The position numbers and the translations under genes are program-made. A model generated the notes under the pieces. The model made no database searches. It was not told the DNA's origin and saw nothing but the letters and a program-made list of their open reading frames with translations. A stretch of DNA of 33,592 bases from an archaeon (lineage in GTDB: Archaea > Nanobdellota > Nanobdellia > SCGC-AAA011-G17 > GW2011-AR18): positions 1 through 33,592 of the forward strand of contig JAHFKB010000008.1 in NCBI GenBank assembly GCA_023245565.1. The letters are read 5' to 3'. This document shows positions 8,242 to 15,600 of this stretch, piece after piece. How positions within the stretch are numbered: position 1 is the first letter of the stretch; every line of letters begins with the position of its first letter.

Positions 8242-8559
8242 ATGTCAGAAGAGGCAATAGAATTCTTAAGAAAATTAGATTTTAAAGAATTAAATTCAGA
8301 TTGTTCAAAAAATAATTTAAACTTAAGAATAGATGATCATACAAAAGAAAAATTCCAAGCAGCATTAAGAACAGCTTATCTTTTAATTACTCAACCAATA
8401 GAAATTGCAATTCCAAGGCAAACAAAAATGGATTCAATGCAATCAATAAGAGAAGTTAAAAAAGTCTTAGATTCTCTTTACTTAAAAACAAAAGATCAAA
8501 AATATAAAAATAATATTAATCATATAAATGATTTAATGGGTAATGGAAAATTAAGATGA
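8242..8559 (+). CDS. Unknown protein, first gene of the putative CDPS operon
   Basis: 105 residues, not recognised. It appears mainly helical, with a central hydrophobic stretch (Thr-Ala-Tyr-Leu-Leu-Ile, about 44-49) and a Pro-rich turn, but no cysteines, signal or clear catalytic motif. Its stop overlaps the next ATG by four bases (ATGA), so it is translationally coupled to the putative cyclodipeptide synthase gene. A helper or partner role is inference from this coupling. The start at 8242 sits 25 bases after the TATA box. Confidence 0.65.
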   Translation: MSEEAIEFLRKLDFKELNSDCSKNNLNLRIDDHTKEKFQAALRTAYLLITQPIEIAIPRQTKMDSMQSIREVKKVLDSLYLKTKDQKYKNNINHINDLMGNGKLR

Positions 8560-9251
8560 AAAAACAATTTGATATTAATAAATTACCAAATGATGGATAT
8601 ATTATATTTCCATTATCAATGAGTAGATTAAGTAATACTCAAAATGCAGAAGAATGTTATAAAACAATAGAATATTTTGAGAGAAAAATATCAAGTATAG
8701 GAATAGACGGAATATTTCTTTATACAAATGGTTTATATTATAACAATAATGAACCTGCACTAGAAGTAAGAAAAAGAACTAATGGACAAATGCTTGCACA
8801 TAAAAATGCAATTATGAAATTAATTCTAAAAGACAAAAAATATGTACCACAAGCAATGCATTTTTTACCATGGGATTACATTATATTAAATTCTCCAGAT
8901 TATCAAAATTTTATTCAAAAGTTAAATGAATTAAAAGATAGAGATAAAGAATTTTATAAATTATTAAAAGAGGGTCTGGGAAATAGAGAAGAAAATGAAG
9001 CTAATATAAGTTTCTTAATAGAAGAAATAGTGGTAAGTCATATAGTGAGACAGAGATTAATAGAATTTCCAAAAACATTAGTTAAACAAGATAATTTTAG
9101 ATTAATAATTTATCCAGGACCTTATTTCAAAGCAGATTTATATCAATGGAAAAAGAAAATACTTCCTCAAAAAGAGAATAAAAATCCTTATTATGCATCG
9201 CACTATGATATTAGCAAAAAAATTTTATATAATTTTGATGATTTAGATTAA
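8556..9251 (+). CDS. Putative tRNA-dependent cyclodipeptide synthase (XYP-like)
   Basis: 231 residues, close to the roughly 240 of cyclodipeptide synthases (CDPSs), which join two aminoacyl-tRNAs into a cyclic dipeptide. The match is motif order recalled from the family, not an alignment. A first strand ends in Pro-Leu-Ser-Met-Ser (Ser21 or Ser23 as candidate nucleophile), followed by a helix and the strand Gly-Ile-Phe-Leu-Tyr. A basic helix (about 71-90) could bind tRNA. Then comes Leu-Pro-Trp-Asp-Tyr at 104-108 and a Pro-Asp-Tyr helix ending in Lys-Glu-Phe. Phe153-Leu-Ile-Glu-Glu157 corresponds to the catalytic Tyr-x3-Glu, and Tyr186-Pro187-Gly to the 'YP' pair of XYP-type enzymes. The Tyr-to-Phe change is a caution. 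Coupled to neighbours on both sides. Otherwise an unknown Rossmann-like protein. Confidence 0.6.
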   Translation: MKKQFDINKLPNDGYIIFPLSMSRLSNTQNAEECYKTIEYFERKISSIGIDGIFLYTNGLYYNNNEPALEVRKRTNGQMLAHKNAIMKLILKDKKYVPQAMHFLPWDYIILNSPDYQNFIQKLNELKDRDKEFYKLLKEGLGNREENEANISFLIEEIVVSHIVRQRLIEFPKTLVKQDNFRLIIYPGPYFKADLYQWKKKILPQKENKNPYYASHYDISKKILYNFDDLD

Positions 9252-9253
9252 AG

Positions 9254-9766
9254 ATGAACAATATCACATTCTCAAGCGACACTAAAATAATAACTTTAAA
9301 AGAAATATTAGAAACCAAAAGATTAGGAGAATCATATTTTAAAACTAAAATAGATCCAGATCAATTTCCAGCAACAAACAAAAGTGCAGAATGGACATAC
9401 AAGAAAATACAGAATTTTATAAATATTATAAAATATAAGAATAAAATTATAGGGTTTACATTTATCATACCTTCAAATAAAAAATTAATGAAGTATTTTA
9501 TATCAAATAAAATAACTGAAAGAGAATTGTATGAGAAAAGCAAAAAATTAAAATTAAATTTTGAAACATTATACTTATGTGCTGCATTCATTAATAAAGA
9601 ATTTAGGAGAGAAAGTCTAGCTCTTAAAGCGTTTATCAAAACAATAAAAAATAACTCAAATAAAAACACATTTTTATTCTACTGGGCTTATTCTAAAGAA
9701 GGTGAAAAACTAGCAAAGAAAATTGGAAAAATAACAAAATTAAAAATATTAAAAAGAAAAAGTTAG
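9254..9766 (+). CDS. GNAT-like acetyltransferase, third gene of the putative CDPS operon
   Basis: 170 residues with a GNAT-like layout. An N-terminal part is followed by the strand Lys-Ile-Ile-Gly-Phe-Thr-Phe (64-70). A second strand, Thr-Leu-Tyr-Leu-Cys-Ala-Ala (105-111), leads into the acetyl-CoA loop Arg118-Arg-Glu-Ser-Leu-Ala123 and a helix. The usual loop is Arg/Gln-x-x-Gly-x-Gly/Ala; here the first Gly is Ser, so it is degenerate. The ATG follows the previous stop by two bases. In an operon with a CDPS it could act as a tailoring or resistance enzyme, but that is inference. Its TAG stop overlaps the aIF1A stop by four bases. Confidence 0.6.
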   Translation: MNNITFSSDTKIITLKEILETKRLGESYFKTKIDPDQFPATNKSAEWTYKKIQNFINIIKYKNKIIGFTFIIPSNKKLMKYFISNKITERELYEKSKKLKLNFETLYLCAAFINKEFRRESLALKAFIKTIKNNSNKNTFLFYWAYSKEGEKLAKKIGKITKLKILKRKS

Positions 9767-10125
9767 AATTCTTCAAATTGTTCCATCTCTTTTAAGAAAC
9801 CTTTCTTCCTTAACCAATCAACTTGACCATGTTTATATTTGAAAATTACATCACCCTTTTCATCTCCACCTAATTCCCAGGGCTCTATTAATAATAAATC
9901 TCCTTCTCTAACCCATAATTTTTTCTTTAATCTTCCAGGAACTCTGCATATTCTAGTTTTTCCATCTAAGCATCTAACTCTCATCCTGCTTCCACCCAAT
10001 CTCTGTTCTAGAATACCAAATGTTTGTTTTCCTCTAGGAATCTTAACTCTTCCAACATCTTGTTGTTCTTCACCATCAGAACTATCTGAAGTCTCAACAA
10101 AATCCTTATCTAATTTATCTTGCAT
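9763..10125 (-). CDS. eif1A: Translation initiation factor aIF1A
   Basis: 120 residues from the ATG at 10125. The S1/OB-fold core is typical: Arg-Val-Lys-Ile-Pro-Arg, then the Gly-Gly-Ser-Arg-Met-Arg-Val-Arg-Cys-Leu-Asp-Gly-Lys strand pair, Arg-Val-Pro-Gly-Arg-Leu-Lys-Lys-Lys, and Glu-Gly-Asp-Leu-Leu-Leu-Ile-Glu-Pro-Trp. The protein binds the A-site side of the small subunit and aids start-codon selection. An upstream in-frame TTG at 10134 would add three residues, but the TATA box at 10147-10154 is centred 25 bases before the ATG, so a leaderless start at 10125 is preferred. The acidic N-terminal region (Glu/Asp/Ser-rich) is longer than usual. Confidence 0.95.
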   Translation of the reverse strand: MQDKLDKDFVETSDSSDGEEQQDVGRVKIPRGKQTFGILEQRLGGSRMRVRCLDGKTRICRVPGRLKKKLWVREGDLLLIEPWELGGDEKGDVIFKYKHGQVDWLRKKGFLKEMEQFEEF

Positions 10126-10146
10126 CAAAAACAAAATAAAACAGAA

Positions 10147-10154
10147 TATTTAAA
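10147..10154 (-). promoter_or_regulatory. TATA box of the aIF1A gene
   Basis: TTTAAATA on the minus strand, centred about 25 bases before the ATG at 10125. This supports a separate, leaderless transcript and argues against the upstream TTG start. Confidence 0.55.
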
Positions 10155-10164
10155 GCTATTGAAA

Positions 10165-10482
10165 TTATTCCAATCTAAATAAAATAGTAGCCCTATAAAC
10201 TAATTTACTAGTCATTTTATGCTGCCCATATAAAGCCTTACTAATAATAACTTTAGAATTTTTATATTTCTTTTTCAATTGTTTAGCTAAAGTCCCTCTA
10301 GCAAATTTTTGATTACTTAAATAAATATCACATCCAGTTTTTAATTCTTCAATTTTAGAAACAGTAACATCATTCCTAGCACTAATTAATTCAAAAATAA
10401 AATCTAAAACTTCTTTTTTAGCAGGCCTTATTTGAACTATTGCTTCATAATATTCAGCATGCCTATCATTATTTTTTTTCAT
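10165..10482 (-). CDS. NMD3-like domain protein, stand-alone and short
   Basis: 105 residues beginning at the ATG that overlaps the aIF2-beta stop (ATGA, 10479-10482). It resembles the post-zinc-finger domain of archaeal/eukaryotic NMD3: Tyr-Tyr-Glu-Ala-Ile-Val-Gln-Ile-Arg at the start, Gly-Cys-Asp-Ile-Tyr-Leu-Ser in the middle, a Leu-Lys-Lys-x-Tyr helix, and a closing strand with Tyr-Arg-Ala-Thr. Full NMD3 proteins are about 300-plus residues and open with paired CxxC zinc ribbons, which are absent here. The open frame extends to an ATG at 10518 inside aIF2-beta, but no cysteine pairs appear there. Possible role: 50S or tRNA-site binding during ribosome maturation (inference). Coupled translation with aIF2-beta supports a translation role. 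Confidence 0.7.
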   Translation of the reverse strand: MKKNNDRHAEYYEAIVQIRPAKKEVLDFIFELISARNDVTVSKIEELKTGCDIYLSNQKFARGTLAKQLKKKYKNSKVIISKALYGQHKMTSKLVYRATILFRLE

Positions 10483-10883
10483 AATTTTATTGCTTTTTGT
10501 GTACCACAAGCAGTACATTTAAGATAAGTTAAATTATCTTTAGTAATAATTTGAGTATCTGGTTTTCCGCAATTACTACAAAGAACATATACCTGAGCAT
10601 ATTGTTGTATTTTTTGATTTATCATGCTACCACTAACTTTTCTTCCTAAAACTAATCTTGGTCCATCAAATACACCAGGAGTTGCTAATTCTTTTAATAA
10701 AAATTTTAAGAAATGATCTTTATCTCTTCTAATATCACTAAGAATTTGATTAAAATTAGTTACAACAGTTTTATTACCTTGAATATGTCCTTTAGCTTTT
10801 GGAATCTCAAATCTCTGAGTAACTAATATTTCTTGAGGTAAAGCCTTAATTGCTTCATCCAGCATTTCTTCATAACTTTTCAT
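10479..10883 (-). CDS. eif2B: Translation initiation factor aIF2 subunit beta
   Basis: 134 residues, standard archaeal length. The central domain has Arg-Phe-Glu-Ile-Pro-Lys and Lys-Thr-Val-Val-Thr-Asn-Phe. The C-terminal zinc ribbon has two Cys-x2-Cys pairs (Cys-Ser-Asn-Cys and Cys-Thr-Ala-Cys). As part of heterotrimeric aIF2 it helps deliver initiator Met-tRNA to the small subunit. ATG at 10883 is about 26 bases from a shared TATA box at 10904-10913, suggesting a leaderless message. The NMD3-like gene follows with a four-base overlap. Confidence 0.95.
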   Translation of the reverse strand: MKSYEEMLDEAIKALPQEILVTQRFEIPKAKGHIQGNKTVVTNFNQILSDIRRDKDHFLKFLLKELATPGVFDGPRLVLGRKVSGSMINQKIQQYAQVYVLCSNCGKPDTQIITKDNLTYLKCTACGTQKAIKL

Positions 10884-10903
10884 AATAAGTAAAATAAAGT
10901 AAG

Positions 10904-10913
10904 TTATATAAAG
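10904..10913. promoter_or_regulatory. Shared bidirectional TATA box (aIF2-beta and the 10936 gene)
   Basis: TTATATAAAG in the 52-base gap 10884-10935; the core TTATATAA (10904-10911) is a perfect palindrome. It is roughly 26 bases from each ATG (10883 minus, 10936 plus). Confidence 0.6.
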
Positions 10914-10935
10914 GTTATTAAATTAAGAAAAATTA

Positions 10936-11451
10936 ATGAGTAAAATATTACTTCAAGAAGAGTACGAAAAAGAAATCCAAGAAAAAATAGCAGATATAAA
11001 AAATATATCTGAATTAATAACTAAATTATTTAAAGAGAAAGGCAGTTCATTTTTAAAAAATATCAGAATACATATAATTGAAGATGTATCTTTTATTCCA
11101 GAAGAATTTAAAGAAGCAAATGAAAGGCCTTTTAGGTTTAATAAAGGATTATTTTATAACATCAATATTAGTAAATCCCTTGGGTTTGGCATTTTAAAAA
11201 AAACAATACTTATAATACAAATTAATTTAAACTTTAATATCATTATTAAGGAAGATTCTTTAGAATTAGAATTTACTAAGGGAGGAACAAGACTTATTGG
11301 AGGAACAGATTATTTTAATATAAAAGATTATAATGAAAAAATGAGAAACTATAAAGAAATTTTATCTAAATTTCAAGATATGAGTGAGGCAATTCGTGAA
11401 CATTTCACAATAGCAAAGAAAAATTTTGAAGTTAAAGTTGAAGAAAATTAA
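10936..11451 (+). CDS. Unknown protein (171 residues)
   Basis: Not recognised. The first 40 residues and last 40 are charged helices; the middle (about 48-120) alternates hydrophobic strands (Ile-Arg-Ile-His-Ile-Ile and a Leu-Ile-Ile-Gln-Ile-Asn-Leu-Asn run) and includes a Gly-Gly-Thr-Arg-Leu-Ile-Gly-Gly turn. No cysteine, signal peptide or catalytic motif is visible. ATG is 27 bases from the bidirectional TATA. It is probably a monocistronic, leaderless gene. Confidence 0.6.
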   Translation: MSKILLQEEYEKEIQEKIADIKNISELITKLFKEKGSSFLKNIRIHIIEDVSFIPEEFKEANERPFRFNKGLFYNINISKSLGFGILKKTILIIQINLNFNIIIKEDSLELEFTKGGTRLIGGTDYFNIKDYNEKMRNYKEILSKFQDMSEAIREHFTIAKKNFEVKVEEN

Positions 11452-11495
11452 ATTTGAAGTAATAACTATAACCTAAATAATAAAAACTAAGAATA

Positions 11496-11503
11496 TTTAT
11501 AAA
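11496..11503 (+). promoter_or_regulatory. TATA box of the 11525 gene
   Basis: TTTATAAA centred about 25 bases before the ATG at 11525, indicating a leaderless transcript from a 73-base AT-rich gap. Confidence 0.5.
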
Positions 11504-11524
11504 TTAAAAATTTAATAAAAATAT

Positions 11525-11968
11525 ATGAACATAGTAGATCCTGCTTTAGATTTAATAAATGCAACATTAAGAAGGCAAATTGCAAGATATACAATTCTAG
11601 CAACTGAAGTTTATATAACAGAAAAAAGTTTAACAGATAATGAAAGACCACTAGATAAATCTAAATTAGAACGTGGAATGTGTGGAGACTATTTTTTTAG
11701 TTCAAGATATTTTCAAATTAAAGACCATTTATCTCCAGAAGAGTATATTCCTTGTTCAAACATAGAAGAAGTAAGAAGAGAATTTATTAATAGAAAAGTA
11801 AAAGTAAGTACAATAAACTTACTTAATCAAGCTTATCAAGATCAAGATGATGGAGAAACACTTTACATTAATAAACCATTAACTGAAAAAGAATTATCAG
11901 AATTATCAAAACCTTTTACAAATGAACAAAAAATTCAAATTTTATATCAACAATATATGTCACTCTAA
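11525..11968 (+). CDS. Unknown protein (147 residues)
   Basis: Not recognised. Probably soluble and largely helical: an N-terminal Leu-Arg-Arg-Gln-Ile-Ala-Arg-Tyr helix, a central Cys-Gly-Asp-Tyr-Phe-Phe-Ser-Ser-Arg-Tyr-Phe segment, then an acidic C-terminal part with Asp-Gln-Asp-Asp-Gly-Glu. Two cysteines (about 53 and 79) are not paired into a zinc motif. Its TAA stop overlaps the stop of the RPA2-like gene by four bases. Confidence 0.6.
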   Translation: MNIVDPALDLINATLRRQIARYTILATEVYITEKSLTDNERPLDKSKLERGMCGDYFFSSRYFQIKDHLSPEEYIPCSNIEEVRREFINRKVKVSTINLLNQAYQDQDDGETLYINKPLTEKELSELSKPFTNEQKIQILYQQYMSL

Positions 11969-12636
11969 CCCATAACTCTTAATTTTCCTTTATGTAATTC
12001 AAATACTTCTCCATCTAACAATAATTCAGTAACTAATTTATTTGCACCACTAAATCCACTCTTCTTAACAACTTCATCTAAATCAGCTCCATCTCCAAAA
12101 TCAAGTTTTTCTATTAAACTTAAAACAACTTCTCTATAATTTTCTCCACTACTAATTTTCTCCTCAACAACATTCATAGTCATCTCTTCTTCCTGAACAC
12201 CAATATTATTAGTAACAACTTCAACTCTTTTAACTTCTCCATATAATTTAACTAATTCTAATTTTCTAATTTTCAACCATAAAGGATTATCTAATTTTCT
12301 TATAATTTCAGGAGCAACATAAATAATACCATTATATTGTTTTACTTTTCCAACTAAAATAACTAAATCCCCAATTTCAACATCAGAGAATAAATTACTG
12401 CCATCATTCCAAGATCTTAATTTTAAAATTCCAGAACCATCATCTAAATTAAAAGAAATATTTCCTTCACCTTCAAACCTATCAATAATACTTCCCATAA
12501 TATTTACTCTAGAAACTTTAATACCTCTAACATTAACAACACCAGCATCAAATTGATCTAAACCTTTAGAATATTCCCCGCTAATTAAATCTGCAATCCA
12601 AACTTTACATGCTGTATTTCTTTTTACACTTTCCAT
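11965..12636 (-). CDS. RPA2-like single-strand DNA-binding protein (OB fold plus C-terminal winged helix)
   Basis: 223 residues. After a short lead, residues about 30-115 form an OB fold: Val-Asn-Val-Arg-Gly-Ile-Lys-Val-Ser-Arg-Val, Ile-Ser-Phe-Asn-Leu-Asp-Asp-Gly-Ser-Gly, and Gly-Asp-Leu-Val-Ile-Leu-Val-Gly-Lys-Val-Lys. The Asp-Asp-Gly-Ser-Gly turn before a Trp is typical of RPA32/Stn1-type proteins. Residues 165-223 resemble a small winged-helix domain, as in RPA2. The gene starts one base after the MCM stop, so replication helicase and single-strand binding protein are co-transcribed. RPA1/RPA3-type partners are not in the window. Confidence 0.82.
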   Translation of the reverse strand: MESVKRNTACKVWIADLISGEYSKGLDQFDAGVVNVRGIKVSRVNIMGSIIDRFEGEGNISFNLDDGSGILKLRSWNDGSNLFSDVEIGDLVILVGKVKQYNGIIYVAPEIIRKLDNPLWLKIRKLELVKLYGEVKRVEVVTNNIGVQEEEMTMNVVEEKISSGENYREVVLSLIEKLDFGDGADLDEVVKKSGFSGANKLVTELLLDGEVFELHKGKLRVMG

Positions 12637-12637
12637 T

Positions 12638-15600
12638 TTATCTAACCCTCGCTATAAAATTTCTCTTAGGCTCAAATATATCACCATTTTTTTTAAGTTG
12701 ATCAATAGCTTCTTCAACTTTACTTTCTTCTATGCCTTTAGAAGCTGCCTGAGATATTATTTCTTCAATAGGTATTTCTTTTAAACCTTTTCCTTCTAAA
12801 TCCATAATTATTTCTTTAACTGAAATTATTTTACTTCTAGTAGAAGCACTAATTCCAGAACTAACTCTATCAATATCAATTTGTCCAGTTTCAGGATCAA
12901 ATCCAACTTGCATTAAACAATGTCTTAATAAATCAATTGCTCTTTTAGCATCTTCCTTAGAAACTTTATCATCTAATCTAACTCTAGCAGAAGCTTCTGA
13001 TAATCTTAATACTCCTTCTAATTGTCTAGCAGAAATTGGAATTGGTTTAACTCCAGCATCATCTGCTTTACCAGAATTTCTTAATTGAACATAAAATTCT
13101 TTTATCTCATGAATTGCAGATTTAGTTAAACTAGGTTTTAAATTTCTTTTAGCATATGAAATATATTTTCTTAAAAACTCAACACTAATTTCAGTATTAT
13201 AAATATCATCACTAGTAGAAGATTCTAAAACATGCAAAGCAATTTTTTCATCTCTTTCCCTACTAGGAATATCTCTAACTGGAAATATTAAATCAAATCT
13301 ATTAATTAAAGTACTTGGTAAATCAATTTGTGAAGCAATTGGAGTATAAGGATCAAACCTTCCTAACTTTGGATTTGCAGCTGCTAGTAAAGTAGTTTGA
13401 CAAGTTAAGGTATTACCTTGTATAGTAACTTTACCATTTCTTCTAGTAATGAAAAATCCAGTATTTGTAGCAAAGCAAAATACTTTACCTTTATACTTTA
13501 TTTTTTTAATAGATTTGTTGCTAATAAAAAGTTTGGTTCTATCAGACAAAGAAACCCTATAACTTCTTTTTCTTCCTCTATAGCCTTCTTCATATTGAAT
13601 ATGCATACTAGCAGATTTTCCAATAATAGAAGCAACAGCTTGAAATAAATTAATAAGACTTAATGATGTAGAACTATAAGATTTTTTATCTTTAGATCCA
13701 TCACCTAAAAGCATTGCATTGTAAAGAACCTCTAATTGTTCTTTAGAATATAAAGATAAATTTAAAGAACAACTTTTTTTATCGTCTTTCCCTGAAGCAT
13801 TATTTTTTAAAAAAGTGCAAAGCTGTGTACTAGTAATCTTAAACCAATAGTATTTATCATCTGAAATTTCAGTTAATTTAGAACCTATCAAATTAGAAAA
13901 TTTAAGTAAACATTTTTTAATTTTATCAGCATTTTTACCTTTCTTTTGACTTATAGAAATTGTAGGTTCAGTTTCTATTCCACCTTCAGTTAAATAATAA
14001 CCCAAAAATTCTAACCATAAATCAATAGGGATTTTTTTATCTTTATGTTGATGAGTATATTTTGGATGAATTCTATTCTGTTTATGTTTGATCGCTGGTA
14101 AAATAAAGTATTTCATACTTCTATTATCTAAATTAGCAGCATTTAAAAAATTAAAACAACTATATTTTATATCCTGCGCTTCAACTACTGAATAATTTTT
14201 ATGATTTCTCTCTTTGACTAACATACGATGATTAGGTGTAACTAAAATATCATTTCTTTTGTCTTTAAAGTTATACATTAAATTATCATAATTATAAACA
14301 TAAAGTCCATTATGTTTTAAAAATCTAATTTTATTTATTTTTATATCATAATTAGCTATTTTTAAATCTTTAACTTCAAAATATTTTTTCCAGCCGAATT
14401 CTGTTAATACTTCAGTGTCTTCAGAATAGCAAGCCTGAATATTAGCTTTACTTATTGGAATAATTTGTTGTTCCATTGCAGAATGCAAAGCAGCAGTATC
14501 TTCCTTATCAATTTTATCTAATTCATCAACAGCACATAATCCTTTATTTGCTAAAACTAAAGCTCCAGCTTCTAAACTCCAACCTTTTAAAAATTCATCT
14601 TTAACAACTGATGCAGTCATTCCTGCTCCAGAATTATGACAAACAACGCCGCCAAATCCCCCAATAAAATTTTCATTTCCAGGAACAGAAACATCATAAA
14701 CATAAGGAGAACTTGAATCTACTTCTTCTATTTTTTTAATTCTAACAAATCCTAAATCTCCATTCATCAAAATTTTAAATTCAATTAATTCTTCCATCAA
14801 TTGTTTACCAAACTCAGATAATGAAATCATTACTTGTCTTCCAACCTTAATTTTTGTAAATACTTGTTCATTATCTTTAAAATATTCAAGCACTGATTCA
14901 CCAAAAATGTTTTTTAATTCTGCACCTTCAACAATAATATTTTCATTAATAAAATTTAATCTTTGAAAAAAATGTTTATTTCCTATTCTAGAATAATTTG
15001 CTCTTAAATAATCATTAGAAATTTTAGCTTTAAAGAAATAATCATTCAACAATCTACCTAAACTTTCAAATGGGGGGTTAGTATATCTATTTTTAAATTT
15101 CTTTTTTGGATGAGGCGCCTTTAAATCATATCTAAAACCATTCATTTGTATTTTTCTTCCCTTTATCTCAGATTCTCCATCTTCTAATCTTAAATTACAA
15201 GAAGCAATAATAGATTCTTCCAAATATAAATATAATAAATCAGACATAAGTTCTCTAGATTTAGTAACTCCTGCATCTCCAGCAATATATCCTTTAATAA
15301 ATTCTCTTTTTATTTCAGAATTAGAATTTAAAATCAGAACTGGAATCCTTTTAGTTAATGCATATTTACCAACTATTTCAGGAAATAAATATGTAAATTT
15401 TTTATAAGCTTCTCTTCCATAAATTATAACTCTTACACCATTATCTCCGTGAGAATAAGAACGAGCCTCACTACCAAGATATTCTTTTGATATAGTTTTA
15501 ATATCATTAATAATCTTATCTTCTGATTTATTAAGTGTAAATTCTATTTTATAAGAACCATCTTTATTTACAATATGACCTTCAGCAATATAATAACCAA

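Noticed and set aside
10126..10134. TTG start for aIF1A
   Set aside because: The TATA spacing supports the ATG at 10125.
9361..10153. Open frames antisense to the GNAT-like gene and aIF1A
   Set aside because: Hydrophobic or Ser/Pro-rich compositions typical of antisense shadows of AT-rich genes; the opposite strand holds convincing genes.
10483..10518. Upstream ATG for the NMD3-like gene
   Set aside because: It lies deep within aIF2-beta; the ATGA overlap at 10479-10482 is the better start.
13418..13648. Plus-strand open frame inside MCM intein 3
   Set aside because: Antisense to an intact intein with clear motifs.
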